From positions 1-35,672 of the forward strand of contig JAEZOA010000094.1 in assembly GCA_023441625.1 (NCBI GenBank): a stretch of DNA of 35,672 bases, written 5' to 3'. The position numbers and the translations under genes were made by a program. The notes under the pieces were generated by a model. It was given only the letters and a program-made list of their open reading frames with translations. It did not search any database and had not been told where the DNA came from. Source of the DNA: Bacillota bacterium (GTDB taxonomy: Bacteria; Bacillota; Clostridia; Acetivibrionales; DSM-1351). Positions 17,434 through 24,366 of the stretch are shown here, piece after piece; position 1 is the stretch's first letter; each line of letters begins with the position of its first letter.

Positions 17434-18255
17434 TTAACCCAAAACAAACTTTTCTATTGCCTGTGCTACACCAGATTCATCATTAGATGCAGTTATATAT
17501 TGGGCAGCATCTTTCGCGCAATCCTCACCATTCTCCATTGCAATACCTAGTCCAGCGTAATCCAGCATGGAAATATCATTCTCATTATCTCCAATTGCAA
17601 TCATTTCCTCAGGTGGAATATCTAGTAACACTGATAATTTCTTCAATGCCACTCCTTTATTTACACCTTTGTTAACAACTTCAAAATTATCATAGTTAGA
17701 ACTCATAACATCCACACTAGCTATTTGCTCCATTTCATTTCTAGTCCTTTTGAGCAGTTCCAAATCATCATTGACAATTACTAGTTTTAAAACCTTCCCC
17801 TGTAAACTCTTAATTTTAGTTACCATGTCTCCAACTACCTCAATTTTCACTCTATCCTTTATAGGAAGGGTCTTATTTTTTTCAAAATATTTAAGTGAGG
17901 TAAAGCCTAGCTTTTCTGTTAGCATGGTATCTTCAGCATAAACGTGATAATAAATGTTATTCTTATGACAGATATCAATTATTTTCAAACAAGCTTCCGT
18001 ACTTAGATTATTTGAATAAATTACTTTACCATCTATACTTTCACTAATGATTGCTCCATTACAGGCTATAATCGGATCAACTGCGCCCACCTGTTTTGCA
18101 TAGAGTCTAGCCCCTGAATATACTCTACCAGAGCATATTACAATTTTAACACCTTTCTCTATTGCTAAACTAATTGCTTTTGCATTACGACTAGATATCT
18201 CCTTATCTGAATTAAGCAACGTACCATCTAAATCAATTGCAACTAATTTGTACAT
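17434..18255 (-). CDS. Cof-type HAD-IIB family phosphatase
   Basis: A 273-residue haloacid dehalogenase-like hydrolase. Motif I is VAIDLDGTLL (nucleophile Asp8, acid Asp10), motif II KIVICSGR, motif III around KGVALKKLS, and motif IV IAIGDNENDISML. The Cof/IIB cap lies between motifs II and III. Members dephosphorylate sugar phosphates, nucleotides or flavin precursors. The substrate cannot be read from sequence. It starts 25 bases after the aminotransferase gene with a good binding site (GGAGGAAT), so it is probably part of the T-box-led operon. Confidence 0.93.
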   Translation of the reverse strand: MYKLVAIDLDGTLLNSDKEISSRNAKAISLAIEKGVKIVICSGRVYSGARLYAKQVGAVDPIIACNGAIISESIDGKVIYSNNLSTEACLKIIDICHKNNIYYHVYAEDTMLTEKLGFTSLKYFEKNKTLPIKDRVKIEVVGDMVTKIKSLQGKVLKLVIVNDDLELLKRTRNEMEQIASVDVMSSNYDNFEVVNKGVNKGVALKKLSVLLDIPPEEMIAIGDNENDISMLDYAGLGIAMENGEDCAKDAAQYITASNDESGVAQAIEKFVLG

Positions 18256-18280
18256 TTATTCCTCCAATTAATACATATCC

Positions 18281-19444
18281 TCACAAACTATCTGAAAACA
18301 CCTTAATTCTACGCATTGCTTCATTTATATTATCCATTGATGATGCATAGCATGCACGGATATAACCTTCTCCGCATGCTCCAAAGGCTGTTCCAGGAAC
18401 AACTAGCACCTTTTGCTCAACAAGCAGTCTCTCACAGAATTCATCTGAGCTTAGGCCTGAGTTTTTTATACAAGGGAATACATAAAAAGCCCCTTTTGGT
18501 TCAAAACAGGAAAAACCAGCTTTTCTAAACCCGTCCATCATTACCCTTCTTCTCCTGTTATACTCCTTAGCCATCATTCTTACATCATCATCACTGTTTC
18601 GTAATGCCTCTATTGCTGCATCCTGGGAGATAGTCGGAGCACACATGATGGCATATTGATGAATCTTTTTCATCTCGTTTATCAAATCCTTGTGACCACA
18701 TGCATAACCCAAACGCCATCCAGTCATAGCATAAGATTTTGAAAACCCATTGATTACTACGGTTTTATCCTTCATTTCTGGAAAGCTTGCAATAGAGGTA
18801 TGCTGGCCTTCATAAGTTAATTCACAATAAATTTCATCGGATATTACAACAATATTTTTATCCCTTAGAACCTTAACTAGCTCGTAAAGCTCATCCTTAG
18901 TCATTATTGCACCTGTTGGGTTATTAGGGAATGGGATTATAACTACCTTTGTTTTATCTGTAATTGCAGCCTCCAATTCAGCAGCTGTCAATTTAAAGTC
19001 GTTTTCCTGTTTGAGTGAAATAGTGACTGGCGTCGCTCCTGTAAAGCCTGTGCACCCTTGATATGCAACAAAACTAGGCTCAGGAATTATTACCTCATCA
19101 CCCGGTCCTACAAGAGCTCTTAAGGCTGCATCTATTCCTTCGCTTCCACCCACAGTAACTAAAATTTCATCAACAGGATTATACTCTATAGAAAACTTCC
19201 TATGTAAATAGGTGCTGATTTCTTCTCTAAGTTCAATAAACCCTGCATTTGAGGAATAATGAGTATGTCCGTTTTCCAGTGAATAGATACCAGCTTCTCT
19301 AATATTCCAAGGTGTTACAAAGTCAGGCTCTCCCACTCCCAGAGAAATAACATCCTCCATCTCATTTATTAAATCAAAATATTTCCTTATGCCGGAAGGA
19401 GGAACTTTTTTTATTCTATCTAGAATCATATCCTTCATAATCAT
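18281..19444 (-). CDS. alaT: Class I/II PLP aminotransferase, probable alanine transaminase (AlaT/YugH-like)
   Basis: A 387-residue fold-type I aminotransferase. It has GVGEPDFVTP near residue 36, PNNPTGA at 173-179, SDEIYCELTY around 202-211, and PLP lysine Lys236 in NGFSKSYAMTGWRLGY. It follows an Lrp-type regulator with an ATGA overlap, the same pairing as yugG-yugH (alaR-alaT) of Bacillus subtilis, where the enzyme makes alanine from pyruvate. The leader in front of the pair is a T-box with an alanine codon as specifier, which independently supports alanine synthesis. Sequence alone does not exclude aspartate or aromatic specificity, so the symbol is an inference. Confidence 0.85.
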   Translation of the reverse strand: MIMKDMILDRIKKVPPSGIRKYFDLINEMEDVISLGVGEPDFVTPWNIREAGIYSLENGHTHYSSNAGFIELREEISTYLHRKFSIEYNPVDEILVTVGGSEGIDAALRALVGPGDEVIIPEPSFVAYQGCTGFTGATPVTISLKQENDFKLTAAELEAAITDKTKVVIIPFPNNPTGAIMTKDELYELVKVLRDKNIVVISDEIYCELTYEGQHTSIASFPEMKDKTVVINGFSKSYAMTGWRLGYACGHKDLINEMKKIHQYAIMCAPTISQDAAIEALRNSDDDVRMMAKEYNRRRRVMMDGFRKAGFSCFEPKGAFYVFPCIKNSGLSSDEFCERLLVEQKVLVVPGTAFGACGEGYIRACYASSMDNINEAMRRIKVFSDSL

Positions 19445-19920
19445 ATAAATATCTGCTCCCTTCTATCTGTCTGCCTATCTTCAAATATAGTACCCTTATC
19501 CTTGTATTTTTTTAGCACGAAATGTGTTGCTGTGCTAAGCACAGATTCTAATGGCGCTAGCTTCTCAGAAACAAACAATGCAACCTCTTTCATTGTTCTT
19601 CCTTCAATAATTACAGTTAAGTCAAAACCTCCAGACATTAAATAACAGGCTGTTACCTCTGGGTATTTATATATTCTGTCAGCAATCTTATCAAAGCCCA
19701 GTCCTCTCTGTGGCGTAACCTTTACTTCAATAAGTGCAGTAACTCTTTCTTTTTCTGTTTTGTCCCAATTTATCAAAGTGTTGTATCCAACAATAACCTT
19801 CTCCGCTTCATACTTTTTGATGGCGGCTTCTACCTCTTCATTAGTCTTACCCATCATAACCGCAATCTGCTCAGCTGTTGCCTTACTATTATTTTCTAAA
19901 ATTTCGAGTATTTCTTCCAT
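19441..19920 (-). CDS. Lrp/AsnC-family transcriptional regulator (AlaR/YugG-like)
   Basis: 159 residues, typical for the family. Residues about 1-50 form the helix-turn-helix (ATAEQIAVMMGKTNEEVEAAI), and about 65-145 the ligand-binding RAM domain (VTALIEVKVTPQRGLGFDKI ... TACYLMSGGFDLTVIIEG). It overlaps the aminotransferase gene by four bases and is the first gene after the T-box, so the regulator itself is under tRNA control. By analogy with the Bacillus pair it likely controls the neighbouring aminotransferase in response to alanine. GAGGAGAG sits nine bases before the ATG. Confidence 0.92.
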   Translation of the reverse strand: MEEILEILENNSKATAEQIAVMMGKTNEEVEAAIKKYEAEKVIVGYNTLINWDKTEKERVTALIEVKVTPQRGLGFDKIADRIYKYPEVTACYLMSGGFDLTVIIEGRTMKEVALFVSEKLAPLESVLSTATHFVLKKYKDKGTIFEDRQTDRREQIFI

Positions 19921-19988
19921 TAAACATCTCTCCTCTTCGATTAAAATTTGCCGGTATATCCGACAATAAATTAAAAATTAAAACAAAA

Positions 19989-20272
19989 AAACCTAAGTCC
20001 TCTAAAACAGGGACGAAGGTTTCCGCGGTACCACCCTAATTAATGCCGAAGCATTCTCTCAATAATAATGCGACATTACATAAAAAATAATGCTTACATT
20101 ACTCGCCTGTAACGTGGCGTCACGTCTTTCTCTACTAATTCCAAACATAATTTGGATTTCGAAAAAGCTACTCCTGGGCTGCGTTCAATAAAAACCAGTA
20201 TCGGCCTCGCACCAACAGCAAGCTGAATAGCCGACTCTCTTTAACTAATTAAATATTTACTCTTCCCATTCA
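19989..20272 (-). promoter_or_regulatory. T-box leader, alanine (GCA) specifier
   Basis: On the minus strand the T-box core AGGGTGGTACCGCG is at 20037-20024. It is followed by a terminator stem (GTCC/GGAC extended by AACCT/AGGTT) and seven T's ending near 19987. In Stem I, TGGG (20268-20265) pairs with CCCA (20178-20175). The specifier loop has AGTA on its 5' side and GAAC-GCA-G on its 3' side, placing GCA (Ala) at 20182-20180. The distal part has AGAGAG and TTGGTGCGA between TCGGC/GCCGA arms. Uncharged tRNA-Ala should stabilise the antiterminator and switch on the regulator-aminotransferase operon. The remaining 160 bases up to 20434 are AT-rich without a clear gene. Confidence 0.9.
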
Positions 20273-20434
20273 CAGTAATTACTTATTTTATTAAAACAAA
20301 TATATTTCTTAATAATTATTGATATTGCAATCAATAGTACAATTAACCTGCTTCTATTAAATAAATTATAGTTTAATCTATATTATATTTCAAGTACCTT
20401 TATATTTATTTAAATAACGGTTACCTTAATTCTT

Positions 20435-20866
20435 CTATTCTTGAATAAAGCCAGATAACTCACCCTCATACCTTTTAAGCTTATCTACAACCTCAACCTT
20501 CAACACCTTAAGCTCCTGCTTGATATCCACTAGCTTTTCTTTTTCCTCTTCTACCTGCTGCTCAAGCAGTCTCTTTTCATCTATTGCTTGCTTTCTAGCT
20601 TCCTCAATGATTGTGTCAGCCTTTTCCTGCGCTGTAATTAAAGCATTAGCCACCTTTTCTCTATCCTCTTTTATTTGTTCAACATTTGCGCTAATCTCAT
20701 CAAATTTACTCTTAACATCTCTGTATTGCGCCTTAATATCTGCTATTTCCTTTTCTTTTGCTTTAAATTTATCTTCGTACTCTTTATTCATTTTTTCCAA
20801 ATAGGAATTAACGTGCTTTTTATTGAAGCCAAAAAGTGATGTAGAAAATAATTTTTCTCCCGCCAT
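20435..20866 (-). CDS. DivIVA-domain coiled-coil protein
   Basis: 143 residues. Residues 4-25 (EKLFSTSLFGFNKKHVNSYL) carry the DivIVA/GpsB membrane-associated N-terminal motif. From about 28 to 130 the protein is a charged heptad-like coiled coil with no Pro or Gly breaks. Proteins of this type gather at the septum or poles in Gram-positive bacteria and scaffold division or wall proteins. It is shorter than classical DivIVA and not next to ylm genes, so it is better viewed as a DivIVA-like paralog. GGGAGGAAT precedes the ATG. Confidence 0.82.
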   Translation of the reverse strand: MAGEKLFSTSLFGFNKKHVNSYLEKMNKEYEDKFKAKEKEIADIKAQYRDVKSKFDEISANVEQIKEDREKVANALITAQEKADTIIEEARKQAIDEKRLLEQQVEEEKEKLVDIKQELKVLKVEVVDKLKRYEGELSGFIQE

Positions 20867-20975
20867 AAGTTTATTCCTCCCACATATTTTAGGAATTTAT
20901 ACTAGTATAATACATACATTTAATTATAACATTAAAAAACCTTTTTTTCTCCAATAAAAATAAATTTTTAACAAA

Positions 20976-21008
20976 AGAAACACGCCCCCTAGAAAAGAGC
21001 GCGTTTTA
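20976..21008 (-). terminator. Terminator after trxA
   Basis: AAACGCGC and GCGTGTTT (minus strand, one G-U pair) form an eight-base GC-containing stem followed by CTTTTG. It lies 30 bases past the trxA stop. Confidence 0.6.
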
Positions 21009-21036
21009 ATATGTTTTTAAGTAGATTAGTTTTGAC

Positions 21037-21363
21037 TTATAGTTGTTTTTGAATTAATTCATCAAATTCTTCTTTAGCCCTAGCACCTACTATTTTTTCT
21101 ACCACCTCACCATTTTTGAAAACCAAAACAGTTGGTATGCTCATTATTCTAAATTTTGCAGCTAGTTCACCCTGTTCATCAACATTTACCTTTCCAATCT
21201 GAACTTTGCCATCAAAATCATTCGCTAACTCTTCCATGATTGGGGCAACCATTCTACAAGGGCCACACCAAGAAGCCCAGAAATCAACAACAACTGGCTT
21301 ATCTGCTTTCAAGACAGAAGCCTCAAAAGTTTCATTGGTTATATTTACAACTTTATCTGACAT
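21037..21363 (-). CDS. trxA: Thioredoxin
   Basis: 108 residues, the standard thioredoxin length. The active site is WASWCGPCRMVAP with Cys33 and Cys36. The cis-Pro loop is MSIPTVLVFKNGE. It is a cytoplasmic disulfide reductant, normally recharged by thioredoxin reductase, which is not in this window. It is a single gene with its own terminator. A GGAGG site lies upstream of the ATG. Confidence 0.97.
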   Translation of the reverse strand: MSDKVVNITNETFEASVLKADKPVVVDFWASWCGPCRMVAPIMEELANDFDGKVQIGKVNVDEQGELAAKFRIMSIPTVLVFKNGEVVEKIVGARAKEEFDELIQKQL

Positions 21364-21443
21364 AATTATCCTCCATTAACGTAATTTAATTATTAAAAAC
21401 TTAGTATATTATTACCCATTTAGAAAAGAATTAAAACATCATT

Positions 21444-22481
21444 TTAGTATTCTTTTAATGATGTAACAATTACTTTATTCTCATTTCTTGAAACCAAAGC
21501 ACCCTCTAGAATTTCAACCAACTCTCCTCTATATGAAGCTTTGAGGTTGTTTATAACATTTAAAACGTTATTTTCTGCTTTGTTATTTATATATATATTC
21601 CCATTGCCTGAAATAATAATATCCTCTACAGAAGTCTCTTCTTTCAAATCTACCTTAGTCCAGTTATCAGATAGTTTCTCATCAGTAATAGCCTGATGAT
21701 AAATTTTAGTTATCTTACCTGAAGAGTTCAGTATTCCCATATACAAGGTATCATTTAAATCAATATCCAACACACGGACATTGGCAGCATCTATCGGAAT
21801 CTTGTTTTTAGTATTTTTTATACCGTCATATATATAAGCAGATTCTCCATCGTTTTGATAGACAAGCTTATTTACATATGAACACTCCTTAATTTTTGCT
21901 TTTGCTCCTAAATTCATTACATGTCCATACTGGCTCATAACATTGAATCGAACAATTTTAGATTTTGTATCTGACGTATTAATTTTGGCATAAACAACAT
22001 TAGTATATGGAGAAAGCTCTATATCTGTAATTTTACTTTTTGAAGATAAGCCAGCAATTTCAGGATAATCTCTTAAAGTTTCTAAATCAGACTCATAAGT
22101 GGAAATCTGAATAGTACCTTTATTGCCATCCTTTGTATCGGAAGAATAGATAACCATATCCCTGTCAGGAAGCCATTTAAAATAGGTAATTTTATCTTTT
22201 CCTAAACCAGCCACTTTTCTATCATTACCGTTTTCCAAATTTATTATATGCAGCACACCATCGAGTAAGTAAGCTCCATACCTTGCATTAAAAGACATAC
22301 TAATGTCTCTTGCAGTATCAGGAACCTTAAAATCTCCAGTTAATATCTTTTGCTTATCAGCATCTGTAACATTCACTGTTATATCCGTGTTTAAGAACAC
22401 ATTATTGATGTAAAACAATACACAAAACTGAAATATTGTAGCTAATAATATCCATTTATACCACTTAACTAATATTTTCAC
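21444..22481 (-). CDS. Membrane-anchored protein with propeller-like ectodomain, unknown function
   Basis: 345 residues with one N-terminal membrane segment (about 10-28) and a short inside-positive start, so most of it is outside the cell. The rest is beta-rich with repeated short blocks such as YFKWLPDRDMVIYSSDT and SYVNKLVYQNDGESAYIYDG, reminiscent of TolB/DPP-IV-type propeller blades, but no family is certain. It starts with GTG (GGAAGGGG upstream). It lies 13 bases after the phosphodiester glycosidase gene, so the two are almost certainly co-transcribed and may work together at the cell surface. Confidence 0.7.
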   Translation of the reverse strand: MKILVKWYKWILLATIFQFCVLFYINNVFLNTDITVNVTDADKQKILTGDFKVPDTARDISMSFNARYGAYLLDGVLHIINLENGNDRKVAGLGKDKITYFKWLPDRDMVIYSSDTKDGNKGTIQISTYESDLETLRDYPEIAGLSSKSKITDIELSPYTNVVYAKINTSDTKSKIVRFNVMSQYGHVMNLGAKAKIKECSYVNKLVYQNDGESAYIYDGIKNTKNKIPIDAANVRVLDIDLNDTLYMGILNSSGKITKIYHQAITDEKLSDNWTKVDLKEETSVEDIIISGNGNIYINNKAENNVLNVINNLKASYRGELVEILEGALVSRNENKVIVTSLKEY

Positions 22482-22494
22482 ACATATCCCCTTC

Positions 22495-23526
22495 CTATGG
22501 CATTACCATAAATACTGATGGCACTGATCTCTCTCCCAAGGCATCAGAAGGAGTATTTATAACCTTACCATCGTAATACATTGTTGCTGACGAACCTCCA
22601 TCTAGATTTGCTGCATTTACTGCACCCTTTTCCAGCATAATGTCCTGAACCTCTTTTAGAGTAGCTCCATAGGATTTTAAACTTCTACCATCAATAACTA
22701 ATAATAGTACAGAACCATCCGCTCTTTGACCAATTACTGTTCTAGGTGATATACCACCACCGCCATCTCCTTTATTTATTGTGGGTTTACCATTGACAAT
22801 TAAAGGAGGGCCAAAGCTAATAGCCTCTTTAACATTATATTTCTTAAGATCATTTTGTGAGTGCTTCCCTATAATAAGCATTCCATCCTCAGTAAATGCA
22901 ATTATATCCTGTTTTTTATCTTTATCCTTTAATTCACCGCTAATGTATTTTCCGTTACTCATCAAGACTCCTAACGGAGCACCGCCTGTTCCAGCCCATT
23001 TAGTATCAATAAAACCTCCGCCATTTATTGCTGCAATAGCACCATTTCTCCTGGCAATGCTGCTTGTGGTCTCTCCAGCTCTAGGCATTTGATTTGAGTA
23101 TCCAACCTTTATCCTTGTTGGGTCCTGAATAACTAATAGCTTCCCATTAAAATTATTACTTTCAACATCAAAAAGTTCAGTCTTATTGGTATGTCTTATA
23201 CCAAAATTAAGCATCTTTATGTTCTCAGTATTAACATTTGAAATAGCATACCCATCGCCCAATATTCTGGCAATAGCAGTCTCAGATAAAAAGGTTTTTG
23301 CTATGTCCTGAAGAGTAAAAGAATTCCACAGAGTACCTGTAATAGTACTTTTTACATTATTAAATGGTCCATAGAAAATAAGCAAAGGTGTAGTTAGTGA
23401 TAAGAAAACGAATTCAAATATTAAAAAAACTAGTAAACTCTTTAGTTTTGATTTCTTTTTTTTGCCTTTTGTAGCCTTTCTTTCTCCTACAATGAGTTCT
23501 TCATTTGCTAATGTCTTATTGCTCAT
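22495..23526 (-). CDS. Phosphodiester glycosidase (NAGPA-type) family membrane protein
   Basis: 343 residues. One membrane segment at about 30-55 follows a Lys-rich start. The extracytoplasmic part is the NAGPA/DUF2233 phosphodiester glycosidase domain: AAINGGGF, GGAPLGVLMSNG, ISPRTVIGQRADGSVLLLVIDGR and NAANLDGGSSATMYYDGK. Family members remove GlcNAc from phosphodiesters or act on related exopolysaccharide or wall substrates. The exact substrate is unknown. It is followed within 13 bases by the propeller-like protein. Confidence 0.9.
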   Translation of the reverse strand: MSNKTLANEELIVGERKATKGKKKKSKLKSLLVFLIFEFVFLSLTTPLLIFYGPFNNVKSTITGTLWNSFTLQDIAKTFLSETAIARILGDGYAISNVNTENIKMLNFGIRHTNKTELFDVESNNFNGKLLVIQDPTRIKVGYSNQMPRAGETTSSIARRNGAIAAINGGGFIDTKWAGTGGAPLGVLMSNGKYISGELKDKDKKQDIIAFTEDGMLIIGKHSQNDLKKYNVKEAISFGPPLIVNGKPTINKGDGGGGISPRTVIGQRADGSVLLLVIDGRSLKSYGATLKEVQDIMLEKGAVNAANLDGGSSATMYYDGKVINTPSDALGERSVPSVFMVMP

Positions 23527-23573
23527 TAATCCCCCTAGTAAATTAACCCCAAAAAAATTTAACTTTTCACAAT

Positions 23574-23603
23574 TAAAAAAGTATACACTTTTTTGTGTAT
23601 ACT
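23574..23603 (-). terminator. Terminator after the small membrane protein gene
   Basis: AGTATACAC and GTGTATACT form a nine-base perfect stem with a six-base loop. The minus strand then has six T's. It separates the small membrane protein gene from the phosphodiester glycosidase gene. Confidence 0.8.
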
Positions 23604-23703
23604 CATTTAATAATTAAGCTATATTATATTACTCTTATGCTTTTTTTTCAATTATTTATGCCAAATATTACATTGTAAATTACTACATATTTTGACTAAT
23701 AGT

Positions 23704-24117
23704 TCAAAACTTGTTTACACCAATCTTCATCTTAACAAGAACTTTATGCATTCGTTCAAACAATAACCCTGCAACAAACCAAGCCGGTGCATAATCTAAC
23801 CTAACTAGGCCCTCTACAGCAAACCTACCATAATACTGCCATGGATATACATTGAGCAGTCCAAGCAATACTTTTCCGGTTGAATACTCGATACCCCAAA
23901 TAATGACGACCCAAATTATACCTCTAAATATAACATTCCAATTTCGAATTATATCATGTAGGGGCTCTAAAAATATAGCACTTCCATATATAAAAAACAT
24001 CCAAAGGCTGGTATAAGCTTCTAAGGCTAAATCACCATTAAAAAGTGAATATATCCCCGTCCATACAATTTCCATGCTCCAGCCAACAATACCATATAAA
24101 AAGAATCGTTTAATCAT
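23704..24117 (-). CDS. Small polytopic membrane protein, CmpB/ABC-type IV-like
   Basis: 137 residues with about four hydrophobic segments (near 4-25, 38-55, 65-85, 108-122). The motifs LYGIVGWSMEIVWTGIYSL, WGIEYSTGKVLLGLLN and WQYYGRFAVEGLVRLDYAPAWFVAGLLFE resemble the putative ABC-transporter type IV (CmpB) membrane family found in Firmicutes. The family has no proven activity. It stands alone between glgP (divergent) and the glycosidase pair, with its own terminator. Confidence 0.65.
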   Translation of the reverse strand: MIKRFFLYGIVGWSMEIVWTGIYSLFNGDLALEAYTSLWMFFIYGSAIFLEPLHDIIRNWNVIFRGIIWVVIIWGIEYSTGKVLLGLLNVYPWQYYGRFAVEGLVRLDYAPAWFVAGLLFERMHKVLVKMKIGVNKF

Positions 24118-24244
24118 GTATTAGTTTTATGACAAAACTGCACTTTTTATTTATTAAAAACATATTTTAAATAAAGTATTTTTTTCCATTTATTTATGTT
24201 AAGTTTTCATAAACTATATTTAAATTTCATTGCAAATACTACCA

Positions 24245-24260
24245 ATAATGAATTCATTAT
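24245..24260. promoter_or_regulatory. 16-bp perfect palindrome upstream of glgP
   Basis: ATAATGAATTCATTAT is a perfect palindrome about 107 bases before the glgP start, in the space between divergent genes. It may be an operator, but in such AT-rich DNA chance is possible. No consensus promoter could be set with confidence. Confidence 0.35.
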
Positions 24261-24366
24261 GTTATTATAACAAATAAATCTATAATTTAAAATTTTGAAT
24301 TTATTAAATCATCTAAATATTTGTTAATAACAACAATAATAATGATCAAAAGATAGGAGAATGAGT

